A DNA stretch of 6,915 nucleotides from Campylobacterota bacterium (GTDB lineage: Bacteria > Campylobacterota > Campylobacteria > Campylobacterales > JAADDG01). The notes below the pieces were generated by a model. The model was not told the origin of the DNA. It saw only the letters and a program-made list of their open reading frames with translations, and did not search any database. The stretch is taken from contig JAADDG010000153.1 in the NCBI GenBank assembly GCA_013154075.1, positions 1 through 6,915 of the forward strand, in the 5' to 3' direction. The position numbers and the translations under genes were made by a program. Below are positions 1-6,907 of this stretch, piece after piece; the first letter of the stretch is position 1, and every line of letters starts with the position of its first letter.

Positions 1-907
1 ATTTAGCAATCTTCAAAGCGCTATCCGAGTGCTGTCTCATTCTAAGAGATAGAGTCTCAAGCCCTTGGATAAAGAGCCACGCATTAAAGGGGCTAAGAAC
101 CGCTCCGAAATCCCTAAGCAAAGCGAGTCTCGCTCTAAGCGTAAAAGGAGAAAAAGGGGTATCTACATAAACAAGTCCGTGATAGCTTTGATCCGGCTCG
201 TTGAAGTAGGGATATCGTGGATTATTTCTAAGCTTACTCTTTGTCTTTTCACTTTCGATCAAAACCCCACCTATCGCAAGCCCCTGACCTGTTATATATT
301 TGCTCGCACTATGCACAACGATATCGCATCCATACTCTATAGGTTTCAAAAGAGAGGGAGTTGCCACCGTATTGTCCGCTATCGAGAGAAGATCATTTTC
401 GTTTGCTATTTTACAGATTCCCTCTATATCCGCCACATCGATACTGGGATTTGAGATCGTCTCGAACAAAACCGCCTTTGTCTTCTCATCTATCAAAGAT
501 TTTATCTCATCCGGAGAGTGAGGATCGAAAAATCTCACCTCAATCCCAAATCTCTTTAGAGTATGAGTTAGAAGCGTAACCGTTCCCCCGTATAGTTTTT
601 TGGAAGCTACTATATTATCCCCGCTTCCGGCCACATTGACGATAGAGTAAAAGATAGCCGCCATCCCGCTTGCGGTAGCCAAAGCCGAGGCTCCATTTTC
701 CAAAGAGGCGATTCTCTTTTCGAAAACCTCGGTCGTGGGATTCCCTATCCTTGTATAGATATTTCCCGTATCTTTTAAAGCGAAAAGATCGGCCGCATGC
801 TCGGTGCTCTCATACTCGTAAGCGGTCGTCATATAGATGGGAACCGCCATCGTTTTTTGAATATCTTTTATATACCCCTCATGAATAGCTTTGGTTTCGT
901 CTCTCAT
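1..907 (-). CDS. metY: O-acetylhomoserine sulfhydrylase (MetY type), C-terminus cut by window edge
   Basis: This PLP enzyme of the Cys/Met metabolism family joins sulfide (or methanethiol) to O-acetylhomoserine, giving homocysteine (or methionine) in the cytoplasm. The first 302 residues are present with an open frame to the window edge; family members are about 420-430 long, so roughly 120 are missing outside the window. Visible family residues are Tyr51 and Arg53 in YTRIGNP, Tyr106 in KLYGG (stacks on PLP), Asp178 in ADNTVATP (pairs with the pyridine nitrogen), and Lys203 in HSASKY, the expected Schiff-base lysine. The later blocks EPDQSYHGL and LSPFNAWLFIQGLETLSLRM point to MetY rather than MetB or MetC. 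The start is the ATG at 907-905, preceded by AAAGAG about six bases upstream. It follows guaB by 11 bases without a terminator, so the two are probably co-transcribed. The exact substrate preference (sulfide or methanethiol) cannot be read from the sequence. Confidence 0.9.
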   Translation of the reverse strand, partial: MRDETKAIHEGYIKDIQKTMAVPIYMTTAYEYESTEHAADLFALKDTGNIYTRIGNPTTEVFEKRIASLENGASALATASGMAAIFYSIVNVAGSGDNIVASKKLYGGTVTLLTHTLKRFGIEVRFFDPHSPDEIKSLIDEKTKAVLFETISNPSIDVADIEGICKIANENDLLSIADNTVATPSLLKPIEYGCDIVVHSASKYITGQGLAIGGVLIESEKTKSKLRNNPRYPYFNEPDQSYHGLVYVDTPFSPFTLRARLALLRDFGAVLSPFNAWLFIQGLETLSLRMRQHSDSALKIAK

Positions 908-918
908 TTTATACTCTT

Positions 919-2364
919 TTATATATGATAGTTTGGCGCCTCTTTAGTAATGATTACGTCATGAACGTGGCTCTCTTTGAGACCTGCTGTTGTTATTTTG
1001 ACAAACTCCGCTTTTGCTTGGAAATCTTTTATATCTTTGGCACCCACATACCCCATAGAGGATCTAAGACCGCCTATTAGCTGATGAATTACGTTTTTCA
1101 TCTTACCTCTATAAGGAACTCTTCCCTCTATTCCCTCGGGAACGAGTTTCTCAGTCGCCGTACCCTCTTGAAAATATCTATCGGTGCTTCCTTTCTGCAT
1201 AGCTCCGATACTTCCCATTCCTCTATAGTTTTTATACTGTCTTCCCTGATAGATGACAAGCTCTCCGGGGCTCTCTTCGGTTCCGGCAAGCAGACTTCCT
1301 ATCATCACCGAACTCGCACCCACAGCCAAAGCTTTAGCCACGTCTCCGGAATATTTGATACCTCCGTCGGCAATCACCGGAATACCGTATCTATCGGCAA
1401 CCTCTACGCACTCCTCTATCGCGGAAATCTGAGGCACTCCGACTCCTGCAACTATTCTTGTGGTGCATATGCTTCCCGGACCTATTCCCACTTTCACCGC
1501 ATCGGCTCCGGCTTTTATCAGATCTTCGGCCGCTTCGGCGGTGGCTATGTTTCCGGCTATTACGTCGATATCGAATTTATCTTTGATCGCTTTTACCGTA
1601 TCGATAATACCTTTTGAGTGTCCGTGAGCCGAATCCAAAACCAAAACATCGACTCCCGCCTCCACCAAAGCTTTAGCTCTATCTATCTGATTTACTCCTA
1701 TAGCCGCTCCGACTCTTAGCCTTCCGAATTTATCTTTGTTTGAATTTGGATACTCTTTTCTCTTCTTTAGATCTTTTATAGTGATAAGCCCTACAAGCTC
1801 GCCGTCTTCATTTATAATAGGAAGCTTTTCTATCTTGTTTTTGTGAAAAATCTTTTCCGCCTCATCAAACGTAACCCCTTTTGGAGCGGTAACCAAAGGA
1901 GCTTTGGTCATAACCTCTTTTACAAGCTTGTTTCCGTCTGTCTCGAATCTCAAATCCCTGTTTGTCAAAATTCCGACAAGTTTTCTATTCTCGTCCACTA
2001 CAGGAAAACCGGAAATCCTATACTCCGCCATCAGATCGGAAGCCTCTTTGATAGTGGAATAGGGCTTTAGGAAAATGGGTTCCAAAATGATGCCGCTTTC
2101 GCTCTTTTTTACGATTCTAACCATCTTCGCTTGAGTGGCTATGTCCATATTTTTGTGAATGATTCCTATACCACCAAGCCTTGCCATAGTAATGGCCGCT
2201 CTATATTCGGTAACCGTATCCATAGCCGCCGATACGATGGGAATATTGAGATCTATATTTTTCGTAAGTTTCGTTTTTACGTCAACCTCTTTTGGTAAAA
2301 CTTCGGAATATTTGGGTACCAAAAGAACGTCTTCGAAAGTCAAAGCCTCTTTTCTTATTTTCAT
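919..2364 (-). CDS. guaB: Inosine-5'-monophosphate dehydrogenase
   Basis: IMP dehydrogenase oxidises IMP to XMP with NAD+, the first committed and usually rate-limiting step of GMP synthesis. The protein is 481 residues, normal for bacterial GuaB (about 480-490). It opens with the typical FEDVLLVPKYS segment (10-20). A pair of CBS domains (about 93-202) interrupts the TIM barrel; in this family they bind adenine or guanine nucleotides and tune activity. The catalytic loop GPGSICTTR places the nucleophile at Cys300, Asp333 in ADGGIKYSGD contacts the IMP ribose, YRGMGS (380-385) is present, and the mobile flap carries the Arg396-Tyr397 pair that activates water. No key residue is missing. The ATG start has a strong AAGGA six bases upstream. 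The gene has its own promoter after the gatA terminator and is followed 11 bases later by metY. Confidence 0.98.
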   Translation of the reverse strand: MKIRKEALTFEDVLLVPKYSEVLPKEVDVKTKLTKNIDLNIPIVSAAMDTVTEYRAAITMARLGGIGIIHKNMDIATQAKMVRIVKKSESGIILEPIFLKPYSTIKEASDLMAEYRISGFPVVDENRKLVGILTNRDLRFETDGNKLVKEVMTKAPLVTAPKGVTFDEAEKIFHKNKIEKLPIINEDGELVGLITIKDLKKRKEYPNSNKDKFGRLRVGAAIGVNQIDRAKALVEAGVDVLVLDSAHGHSKGIIDTVKAIKDKFDIDVIAGNIATAEAAEDLIKAGADAVKVGIGPGSICTTRIVAGVGVPQISAIEECVEVADRYGIPVIADGGIKYSGDVAKALAVGASSVMIGSLLAGTEESPGELVIYQGRQYKNYRGMGSIGAMQKGSTDRYFQEGTATEKLVPEGIEGRVPYRGKMKNVIHQLIGGLRSSMGYVGAKDIKDFQAKAEFVKITTAGLKESHVHDVIITKEAPNYHI

Positions 2365-2377
2365 TGAAGTTCCTTCA
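2365..2377 (-). promoter_or_regulatory. guaB ribosome binding site inside a small inverted repeat
   Basis: The Shine-Dalgarno AAGGA (2375-2371) lies six bases from the guaB ATG. It sits within the perfect inverted repeat TGAAG-GAA-CTTCA, which ends directly next to the start codon. In the mRNA this could form a five-pair stem with a three-base loop, partly hiding the Shine-Dalgarno. The repeat is seen directly; a regulatory effect is only inference, since so short a stem is weak and may be chance. Confidence 0.5.
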
Positions 2378-2423
2378 TGTGGTAAATGGTGAAAAATCCA
2401 AATTGTAAGGGGATTAAAGCGGT

Positions 2424-2432
2424 ATTATAGCA
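2424..2432 (-). promoter_or_regulatory. Extended -10 promoter of guaB-metY
   Basis: On the minus strand the sequence reads TGCTATAAT, a consensus sigma-70 hexamer with the TGn extension. The best -35 match at a usual spacing is CTGTTA (16-base spacer), with only three of six consensus bases. Several T-tracts lie upstream (at 2434-2438, 2459-2464 and 2467-2470 when read on this strand). A strong -10 with a poor -35 in AT-rich DNA is the known pattern for Campylobacter and Helicobacter housekeeping promoters. The predicted RNA start near 2417 gives a guaB leader of about 52 bases. Confidence 0.8.
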
Positions 2433-2487
2433 TAAAAAGTTTACCTAACAGTTTTTATAAAAAAGCAAAATATTTGATAATTAAAGA

Positions 2488-2519
2488 TTTAAATAAAAAG
2501 GGGCAAACAACCCCTCTTT
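2488..2519 (-). terminator. Rho-independent terminator after gatA
   Basis: Read on the minus strand, AAAGAGGGG (2519-2511) pairs with CCCCTTTTT (2503-2495) across a seven-base loop. The stem has nine pairs, one of them G-U. The 3' arm runs into TTTTTATTT, giving the U-rich tail. It begins about 11 bases after the gatA stop and lies upstream of the guaB promoter, so it separates the ileS-gatA unit from the guaB-metY unit. The core of four G-C pairs is modest, so some readthrough into guaB is possible. Confidence 0.8.
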
Positions 2520-2530
2520 ACTACAAAATA

Positions 2531-3886
2531 TTAACTTAAAATTCTCTCCAGTCCCAAAGCTCCGTCAAAGAGAGTCTGTTCGTCGAAAGCTTTGGCTATA
2601 AATTGAGCTCCGATAGGAAGGCCCTCTTCATTTTTGCCTATAGGCAGAGAAATAGCCGGAAGTCCCGCAAGATTTACGGAGATGGTGTAGATATCGCTTA
2701 GATACATCTCAAGAGGATCTTTTTTACTTCCAAACTCAAAAGCTACGCTTGGAGTAACGGGAGCGAAAATCAAATCGGCTTCTTGAAAAATCTCCTCAAA
2801 CTGGCTTTTTATAAGATGTCTTGCTTTTTGGGCTTTTATGTAATAAGCATCATAGTAACCGCTGCTTAAAACGAACGTTCCAAGAAGGATTCTTCTTTTT
2901 ACCTCTTCTCCAAATCCCTCTTTTCTTGTAAGTTTATACATCTCTTTTAGATTGTCGCTCTCAACCCTATTGCCATATCTAACTCCGTCAAACCTGCTTA
3001 GATTCGCACTTGCTTCCGCAGTAGCCACTATATAATAGGTAGCTACGTCATATTTGGAATCGAGCATATTTTTATAAACTATCTCATGTCCCGCTCTTTT
3101 TAAAGCCTCCACGGCTTCATTGAAACTTTTTTGAATAGTCGGCGAAGCCTCTTGTAGATAATTTTCTATAACCGCTATCTTAAATTTTCTATCGGGATTT
3201 AATTTATCGCTCACTTTTTCATAAGCGATATTCGCACTTGTGGAGTCTTTCGGATCATGGCCCTTTATGATATCAAAAAGTATGGCCGCATCCTCCACGT
3301 TTTGCGTTAGAGGCCCTATCTGATCAAGAGAGCTCGAAAACGCCGTAAGTCCGTATCTGCTTACCGTAGAGTAGGTAGGCTTCATCCCCACACATCCGCA
3401 AAAAGCGGCCGGCTGTCTGATACTGCCTCCCGTATCGCTCCCAAGAGCGGCTATCGCTATGCCTGCTCCTACTGCCGCGGCGCTTCCGCCGCTGCTTCCT
3501 CCGGGAACTCTGTTTTTATCGAAAGGATTTAGAGTCTTTCCGTAGTAGCTTGTCTCGGTGGAGCTTCCCATAGCAAACTCGTCCATATTACATCTACCGA
3601 AAGCCGAAAGCCCATTTTTTATCATATTTTCAATCACGGTGGCGTTATAAGGAGCCTTGTAGCCTTGAAGGATTTTGGAAGCACAAGTTACGCTCCATCC
3701 CTTTACCTGAATATTATCTTTTATGGCTATAGGAACTCCATCCCCATACTCGTTTATCTCTTCTCCCGTCAGCTGTTCTACATAGGCTCCTATCTCTTTT
3801 TTCTCCTCTATCGCTTTTTTAAGATCCTTTTTTAGCTCCGCAATCTCTTCTTTTGGAAGAGCTAAAGCCTCTTTTAGAGTTATCAC
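2531..3886 (-). CDS. gatA: Asp-tRNA(Asn)/Glu-tRNA(Gln) amidotransferase subunit A
   Basis: GatA is the glutamine amidase of the GatCAB complex. It releases ammonia that GatB uses to convert Glu-tRNA-Gln and/or Asp-tRNA-Asn to Gln-tRNA-Gln and Asn-tRNA-Asn, so it is needed where GlnRS or AsnRS is lacking. The amidase signature is intact: Lys56 in PIAIKDN, Ser131 in VPGGSSGGS and Ser155 in DTGGSIRQP. Their spacing (75 and 24 residues) equals that of the characterised Ser-cisSer-Lys triad of Staphylococcus aureus GatA. At 451 residues it is shorter than the common length of about 485, which is usual in Campylobacterota. The start codon is GTG (3886-3884), preceded by AAGAAGGAG, and it overlaps the stop of the small upstream gene as GTGA, suggesting translational coupling. 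gatB and gatC are not in the window; in this phylum the three genes are usually scattered. Confidence 0.97.
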   Translation of the reverse strand: MITLKEALALPKEEIAELKKDLKKAIEEKKEIGAYVEQLTGEEINEYGDGVPIAIKDNIQVKGWSVTCASKILQGYKAPYNATVIENMIKNGLSAFGRCNMDEFAMGSSTETSYYGKTLNPFDKNRVPGGSSGGSAAAVGAGIAIAALGSDTGGSIRQPAAFCGCVGMKPTYSTVSRYGLTAFSSSLDQIGPLTQNVEDAAILFDIIKGHDPKDSTSANIAYEKVSDKLNPDRKFKIAVIENYLQEASPTIQKSFNEAVEALKRAGHEIVYKNMLDSKYDVATYYIVATAEASANLSRFDGVRYGNRVESDNLKEMYKLTRKEGFGEEVKRRILLGTFVLSSGYYDAYYIKAQKARHLIKSQFEEIFQEADLIFAPVTPSVAFEFGSKKDPLEMYLSDIYTISVNLAGLPAISLPIGKNEEGLPIGAQFIAKAFDEQTLFDGALGLERILS

Positions 3887-4014
3887 TTATTCTCCTTCTT
3901 CATTCTTTTCGTCTTATGATTAACAGCCAAAATACCGATTGCGGTCAAGACCAAAAGAACCGCTACGGTAGCTACTATAAAGCTCATGGAAACCGGTTGA
4001 GTTAGATCAGGCAT
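3883..4014 (-). CDS. Small single-span membrane protein, function unknown (43 aa)
   Basis: This 43-residue frame is an unrecognised protein. It has a short polar N-terminus (MPDLTQPVS), one hydrophobic segment at about residues 11-31 rich in Val, Ala, Leu and Ile, then a strongly basic tail (HKTKRMKKENK). By the positive-inside rule the tail should lie in the cytoplasm and the N-terminus in the periplasm. There is no lipobox cysteine and no obvious signal cleavage site, so it is probably an anchored bitopic protein. Its ATG lies inside the end of ileS (8-base overlap, different frame), with only a weak AGG five bases upstream. Its TGA overlaps the gatA GTG as GTGA. The frame fills the ileS-gatA gap exactly and both junctions are overlaps, which argues that it is translated. 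From memory, Campylobacter jejuni has a small membrane-protein gene (Cj1060c) in the same slot between ileS and gatA; I could not check this. Confidence 0.8.
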   Translation of the reverse strand: MPDLTQPVSMSFIVATVAVLLVLTAIGILAVNHKTKRMKKENK

Positions 4015-6781
4015 TCTCGCCTACTACCTCTTTGCATCTTTTACAAAGCTCACCCTCTTTATCGGCTTTGTATTTCCAGCATCTTGGGCATTTGTGCTTT
4101 TTGCTGTAATAGATCTCGAAACTATCCTTATCCACCTCAAAAACGCCCAAAGGATTCTCCTCATCCTTATCTATAATCTTACTTACCGTAAACCAATCCT
4201 CAGCTTCAGTACAGCTTAGCTTTTTAAGCTCAGGCGAATAGGTGCTTATTACAAGCTCCAGCGTAGATTTTATCTTTTTCTCTTTTTTCAATCTATCCAC
4301 AATCTCGAAAAACTTCTCTCTCGCCTCTATCAAATACTCTTCATTCAGATCACTCTTAACCTCATCCAAAGGAGTGTATAAAAGATCTGTAAAATCCTCT
4401 CTATCTTTTTTAATAACGTTTGGCGCATGCTCCAAAATCTCATCGGCCGTATAGGTAATGATAGGAGCTACCAAAGAGAGCATTCTATCGGCTATCAATG
4501 CCATAGCGCTTTGAGCTGAACGTCTTGTCAAAGAGTCTTTAGCGTCGCAATAGAGCCTGTCTTTCGAGATATCGAGATAGATTCCGCTAAGATAGAAAGA
4601 GACGAAATTATTAAGTATGGAAAGCCCCTTTGCAAACTCATATTTCCTAAAATTGCTCTCAACTTCGTCAAATACGCTTTTTGCCTTTTTCACTATCCAT
4701 CTATCAAGCTCCCCCATCTCTTCGATCGAGATAGGATTTTCCAGATCGTTGGCGTTTGCCAAAAGAAATCTGAAAGTATTTCTAAGTTTTCTATACTGTT
4801 CGCTTATCTGTTTTAGAATATTATCGCTTATCTTAAGATCGCTCGTATAATCGCTCATAGCGACCCAAAGTCTTAAAATCTCGCTTCCGTACTTTTTGAC
4901 GATATCTTGAGGGGCTACCACGTTTCCTTTCGATTTGCTCATCTTCTCGCCCTTCTCATCTACCGTAAAACCGTGCGTTACGATAGATCTATAAGGGGCT
5001 TTGAATTCGCATCCGCAACTTAAAAGAAGAGAGCTTTGAAACCATCCTCTATGCTGATCGCTTCCCTCGCAATACATAGAAGCGGGATACTCTCCAGCAT
5101 CATAGTTTCTCGATTTCAAAACGGCATTCCAAGTACTTCCGCTATCGAACCAAACATCCAAAATATCGGTCACCTTTTCAAGCTCATCCGGATCATATCC
5201 GCTTCCCGGATACAAAAGATCTTTTATATCAAGCTCCCACCACGCATCAGCTCCTCTTTGCTCGAAAATCATAGCGATGAAGTTTAGAACTTTCTCATCC
5301 AAAATCACCTCACCGCTCTTTTTATGTCTGAAAAAGGCTATCGGAACTCCCCAATCTCTTTGTCTCGAGATACACCAATCGGGACGATTCTCTATCATAC
5401 TTTTCAATCTGTTTACGGCCCACTTAGGATAGAAATCCACCTTCTCGATCTCTTCCAAAGCCATCTCTCTTAGAGTTTTATCGGATCCTTCGGGCTTTTT
5501 GTCTATGGCTATGAACCATTGCTTTGTGGCTCTGTAAATTACCGGTTTATGCGTCCTCCAGCAAAAAGGATAGGAGTGGGTGAATTTGTGAGAGTGCAAA
5601 AGAGATCCGTTACTCTCCAAAATCTCCACTATTTTATCGTTTACCTTAAAAATATGCTCTCCCACATACTCTTTCGCATTCGGCAAAAGGGACTTTTCAA
5701 CGATACTCTCGTCATATTTTCCCTCTTCATCTACCGGCATAATCACTTCAAGATCATATTTAAGCCCCACTCTATAATCGTCCTCTCCGTGTCCGGGAGC
5801 GGTATGAACGCATCCCGTTCCTCCGTCCATCAAAACATGCTCTCCCAAAACTATAACGCTCTCTCTTTTATTGAGCGGATTTATCGCCTTTTTGTTTTCA
5901 AGAATTTCCGAAGAGAAGCTCTTTTTGATATCTCCCTTTAAAATCTCCTGCTCTTTTAAACTCTCATAAAGAGGTTTTGCCACTATATATCCATCATCAG
6001 TCAAAACATACTCTTCGTTCGGATTTAGAGATATTCCAACGTTTGCGGGAAGAGTCCAAGGGGTGGTGGTCCAGATAACTATAGCTGCCTTTTGGCTCTC
6101 ATCCAAGCCCAAAGCCTCTTTGGCCTCCTTTTGAAGTTCGAAAGATACGTAGATGGAGTAATCCTCCTTATCCTCATACTCCACTTCCGCTTCCGCCAAA
6201 GCCGTTTTAGCCGCCCATGACCAATAAACGGGCTTATTTCTCTCTATCAAAAGTCCCTTTTTTGCTATCTCGCACAAAGTTCTATAGATATTGGCTTCGA
6301 AAGCGTAATCCATAGTGATATAGGGCTTATCCCAATCGGCAACCACTCCGAGAGTCTTAAACTCCTCTCTTTGAACGTTTACGAACTTGTTCGCATGCTC
6401 TCTGCAAAGCTCTCTAATCTTAACTACGGGAAGCGTCTCTTTTTTAGGCCCCAGTTTCTGCTCCACCTGCTGCTCTATGGGAAGTCCGTGACAATCCCAT
6501 CCGGGAGTAAATCTAACGTTCTCTCCCAAAAAGAAGTGAGTTTTTACGATGATATCTTTTAATATCTTATTTAAAGCGTGGCCTATATGAATATGGCCGT
6601 TTGCATAGGGAGGACCGTCATGAAGCGTAAAAGTTTCAGCCCCTTGTCTCTTTTTTTTCATTTTTTGATATATTTTATCCTCTTCAAACCACTTTTTATA
6701 CTTTTTAGGTTCGTTTTGAGGAAGATTTCCTCTCATCGGAAACGAAGTTTTGGGAAGAAGCAACGTATCTTTATAATCCAT
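4007..6781 (-). CDS. ileS: Isoleucyl-tRNA synthetase
   Basis: This cytoplasmic class I synthetase charges tRNA-Ile with isoleucine and hydrolyses mischarged Val-tRNA-Ile. At 924 residues it is close to the usual bacterial length (E. coli about 938). The catalytic Rossmann fold carries HIGH at 65-68, after DGPPYANG, and KMSKS at 613-617. The CP1 editing domain is between them, with the threonine-rich TTTPWTLPAN (238-247) and the block GCVHTAPGHGEDDY (323-336), whose aspartates D334/D335 are expected to position the editing substrate. An anticodon-binding helical domain follows (about 650-830). The C-terminal zinc module has CPRC (Cys898, Cys901) and CKRC (Cys913, Cys916). This architecture matches the common bacterial type. 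The ATG start has AGGAG ten bases upstream, a slightly long spacing. The gene leads the operon with the small membrane protein and gatA; its stop is overlapped by the next start. The leader is too short for a T-box. Confidence 0.98.
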   Translation of the reverse strand: MDYKDTLLLPKTSFPMRGNLPQNEPKKYKKWFEEDKIYQKMKKKRQGAETFTLHDGPPYANGHIHIGHALNKILKDIIVKTHFFLGENVRFTPGWDCHGLPIEQQVEQKLGPKKETLPVVKIRELCREHANKFVNVQREEFKTLGVVADWDKPYITMDYAFEANIYRTLCEIAKKGLLIERNKPVYWSWAAKTALAEAEVEYEDKEDYSIYVSFELQKEAKEALGLDESQKAAIVIWTTTPWTLPANVGISLNPNEEYVLTDDGYIVAKPLYESLKEQEILKGDIKKSFSSEILENKKAINPLNKRESVIVLGEHVLMDGGTGCVHTAPGHGEDDYRVGLKYDLEVIMPVDEEGKYDESIVEKSLLPNAKEYVGEHIFKVNDKIVEILESNGSLLHSHKFTHSYPFCWRTHKPVIYRATKQWFIAIDKKPEGSDKTLREMALEEIEKVDFYPKWAVNRLKSMIENRPDWCISRQRDWGVPIAFFRHKKSGEVILDEKVLNFIAMIFEQRGADAWWELDIKDLLYPGSGYDPDELEKVTDILDVWFDSGSTWNAVLKSRNYDAGEYPASMYCEGSDQHRGWFQSSLLLSCGCEFKAPYRSIVTHGFTVDEKGEKMSKSKGNVVAPQDIVKKYGSEILRLWVAMSDYTSDLKISDNILKQISEQYRKLRNTFRFLLANANDLENPISIEEMGELDRWIVKKAKSVFDEVESNFRKYEFAKGLSILNNFVSFYLSGIYLDISKDRLYCDAKDSLTRRSAQSAMALIADRMLSLVAPIITYTADEILEHAPNVIKKDREDFTDLLYTPLDEVKSDLNEEYLIEAREKFFEIVDRLKKEKKIKSTLELVISTYSPELKKLSCTEAEDWFTVSKIIDKDEENPLGVFEVDKDSFEIYYSKKHKCPRCWKYKADKEGELCKRCKEVVGENA

Positions 6782-6791
6782 CTTTATAAAA

Positions 6792-6821
6792 CTCCTAAGG
6801 ATTTAATTGGCGCACATAATA
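6792..6821 (-). promoter_or_regulatory. Candidate ileS promoter -10 and Shine-Dalgarno
   Basis: On the minus strand TATTAT (6821-6816) is a five-of-six match to the -10 consensus; no -35 is recognisable. Transcription would start near 6809, giving a leader of about 28 bases that contains the Shine-Dalgarno AGGAG (6796-6792) ten bases before the ileS ATG. The hexamer has no TG extension. An alternative AT-rich -10 (TATAAA within 6850-6860) further upstream cannot be excluded, so the promoter assignment is tentative while the Shine-Dalgarno is solid. Confidence 0.45.
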
Positions 6822-6885
6822 CCCAAAAAGCGATTAAGAAGTGCTGATAATTTATATTAATCTTTTATGATATAATACCTAAAAA
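6816..6885 (+). repeat. 14-base direct repeat in the divergent promoter region
   Basis: ATAATACCCAAAAA (6816-6829) and ATAATACCTAAAAA (6872-6885) match at 13 of 14 bases and lie 56 bases apart on the plus strand. The right copy contains most of the plus-strand -10 hexamer. The left copy contains, on the other strand, the candidate ileS -10. The copies may mark tandem or divergent promoter elements; chance in AT-rich DNA is possible. Confidence 0.5.
6868..6876 (+). promoter_or_regulatory. Extended -10 promoter of the rightward gene
   Basis: TGATATAAT is a perfect -10 hexamer with a TGn extension on the plus strand, the same arrangement as the guaB promoter; both are followed by ACC. No -35 is evident at 16-18 bases spacing. 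Transcription would begin near 6883, about 25 bases before the predicted start codon at 6908, and would run divergently from ileS. Confidence 0.75.
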
Positions 6886-6907
6886 TTCAAAAAATGAAAG
6901 GTTTTTA

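Noticed and set aside
65..454. 129-codon plus-strand frame opposite metY
   Set aside because: The minus strand encodes an intact PLP-enzyme sequence through the whole interval, so the plus frame is an antisense shadow without recognisable features.
1..907. metY as a pseudogene
   Set aside because: The frame is uninterrupted to the window edge with all visible catalytic residues; the missing C-terminus is simply outside the window.
1084..1617. 177-codon open frame on the plus strand opposite guaB
   Set aside because: It lies entirely antisense to a complete, conserved guaB, has a Ser/Tyr/Arg-rich composition typical of a shadow frame, and shows no ribosome binding site or domain.
2495..2519. 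Hairpin acting as a bidirectional terminator
   Set aside because: No plus-strand gene approaches it from the left, and the plus-strand arm is followed by a weak, broken T-run.
5519..5941. 140-codon plus-strand frame opposite ileS
   Set aside because: It is antisense to the IleS editing and linker region with no supporting start signal or homology.
2341..6130. Recurring AAAGAGGCTTT-like words in several genes
   Set aside because: Each occurrence in guaB, gatA and ileS encodes Lys-Glu-Ala-Leu with the favoured codons, so codon bias explains it rather than a DNA repeat.
6782..6907. Possible T-box or other riboswitch upstream of ileS
   Set aside because: The likely leader is under 40 bases, with no terminator hairpin or T-box core, and T-boxes are largely a Gram-positive feature.
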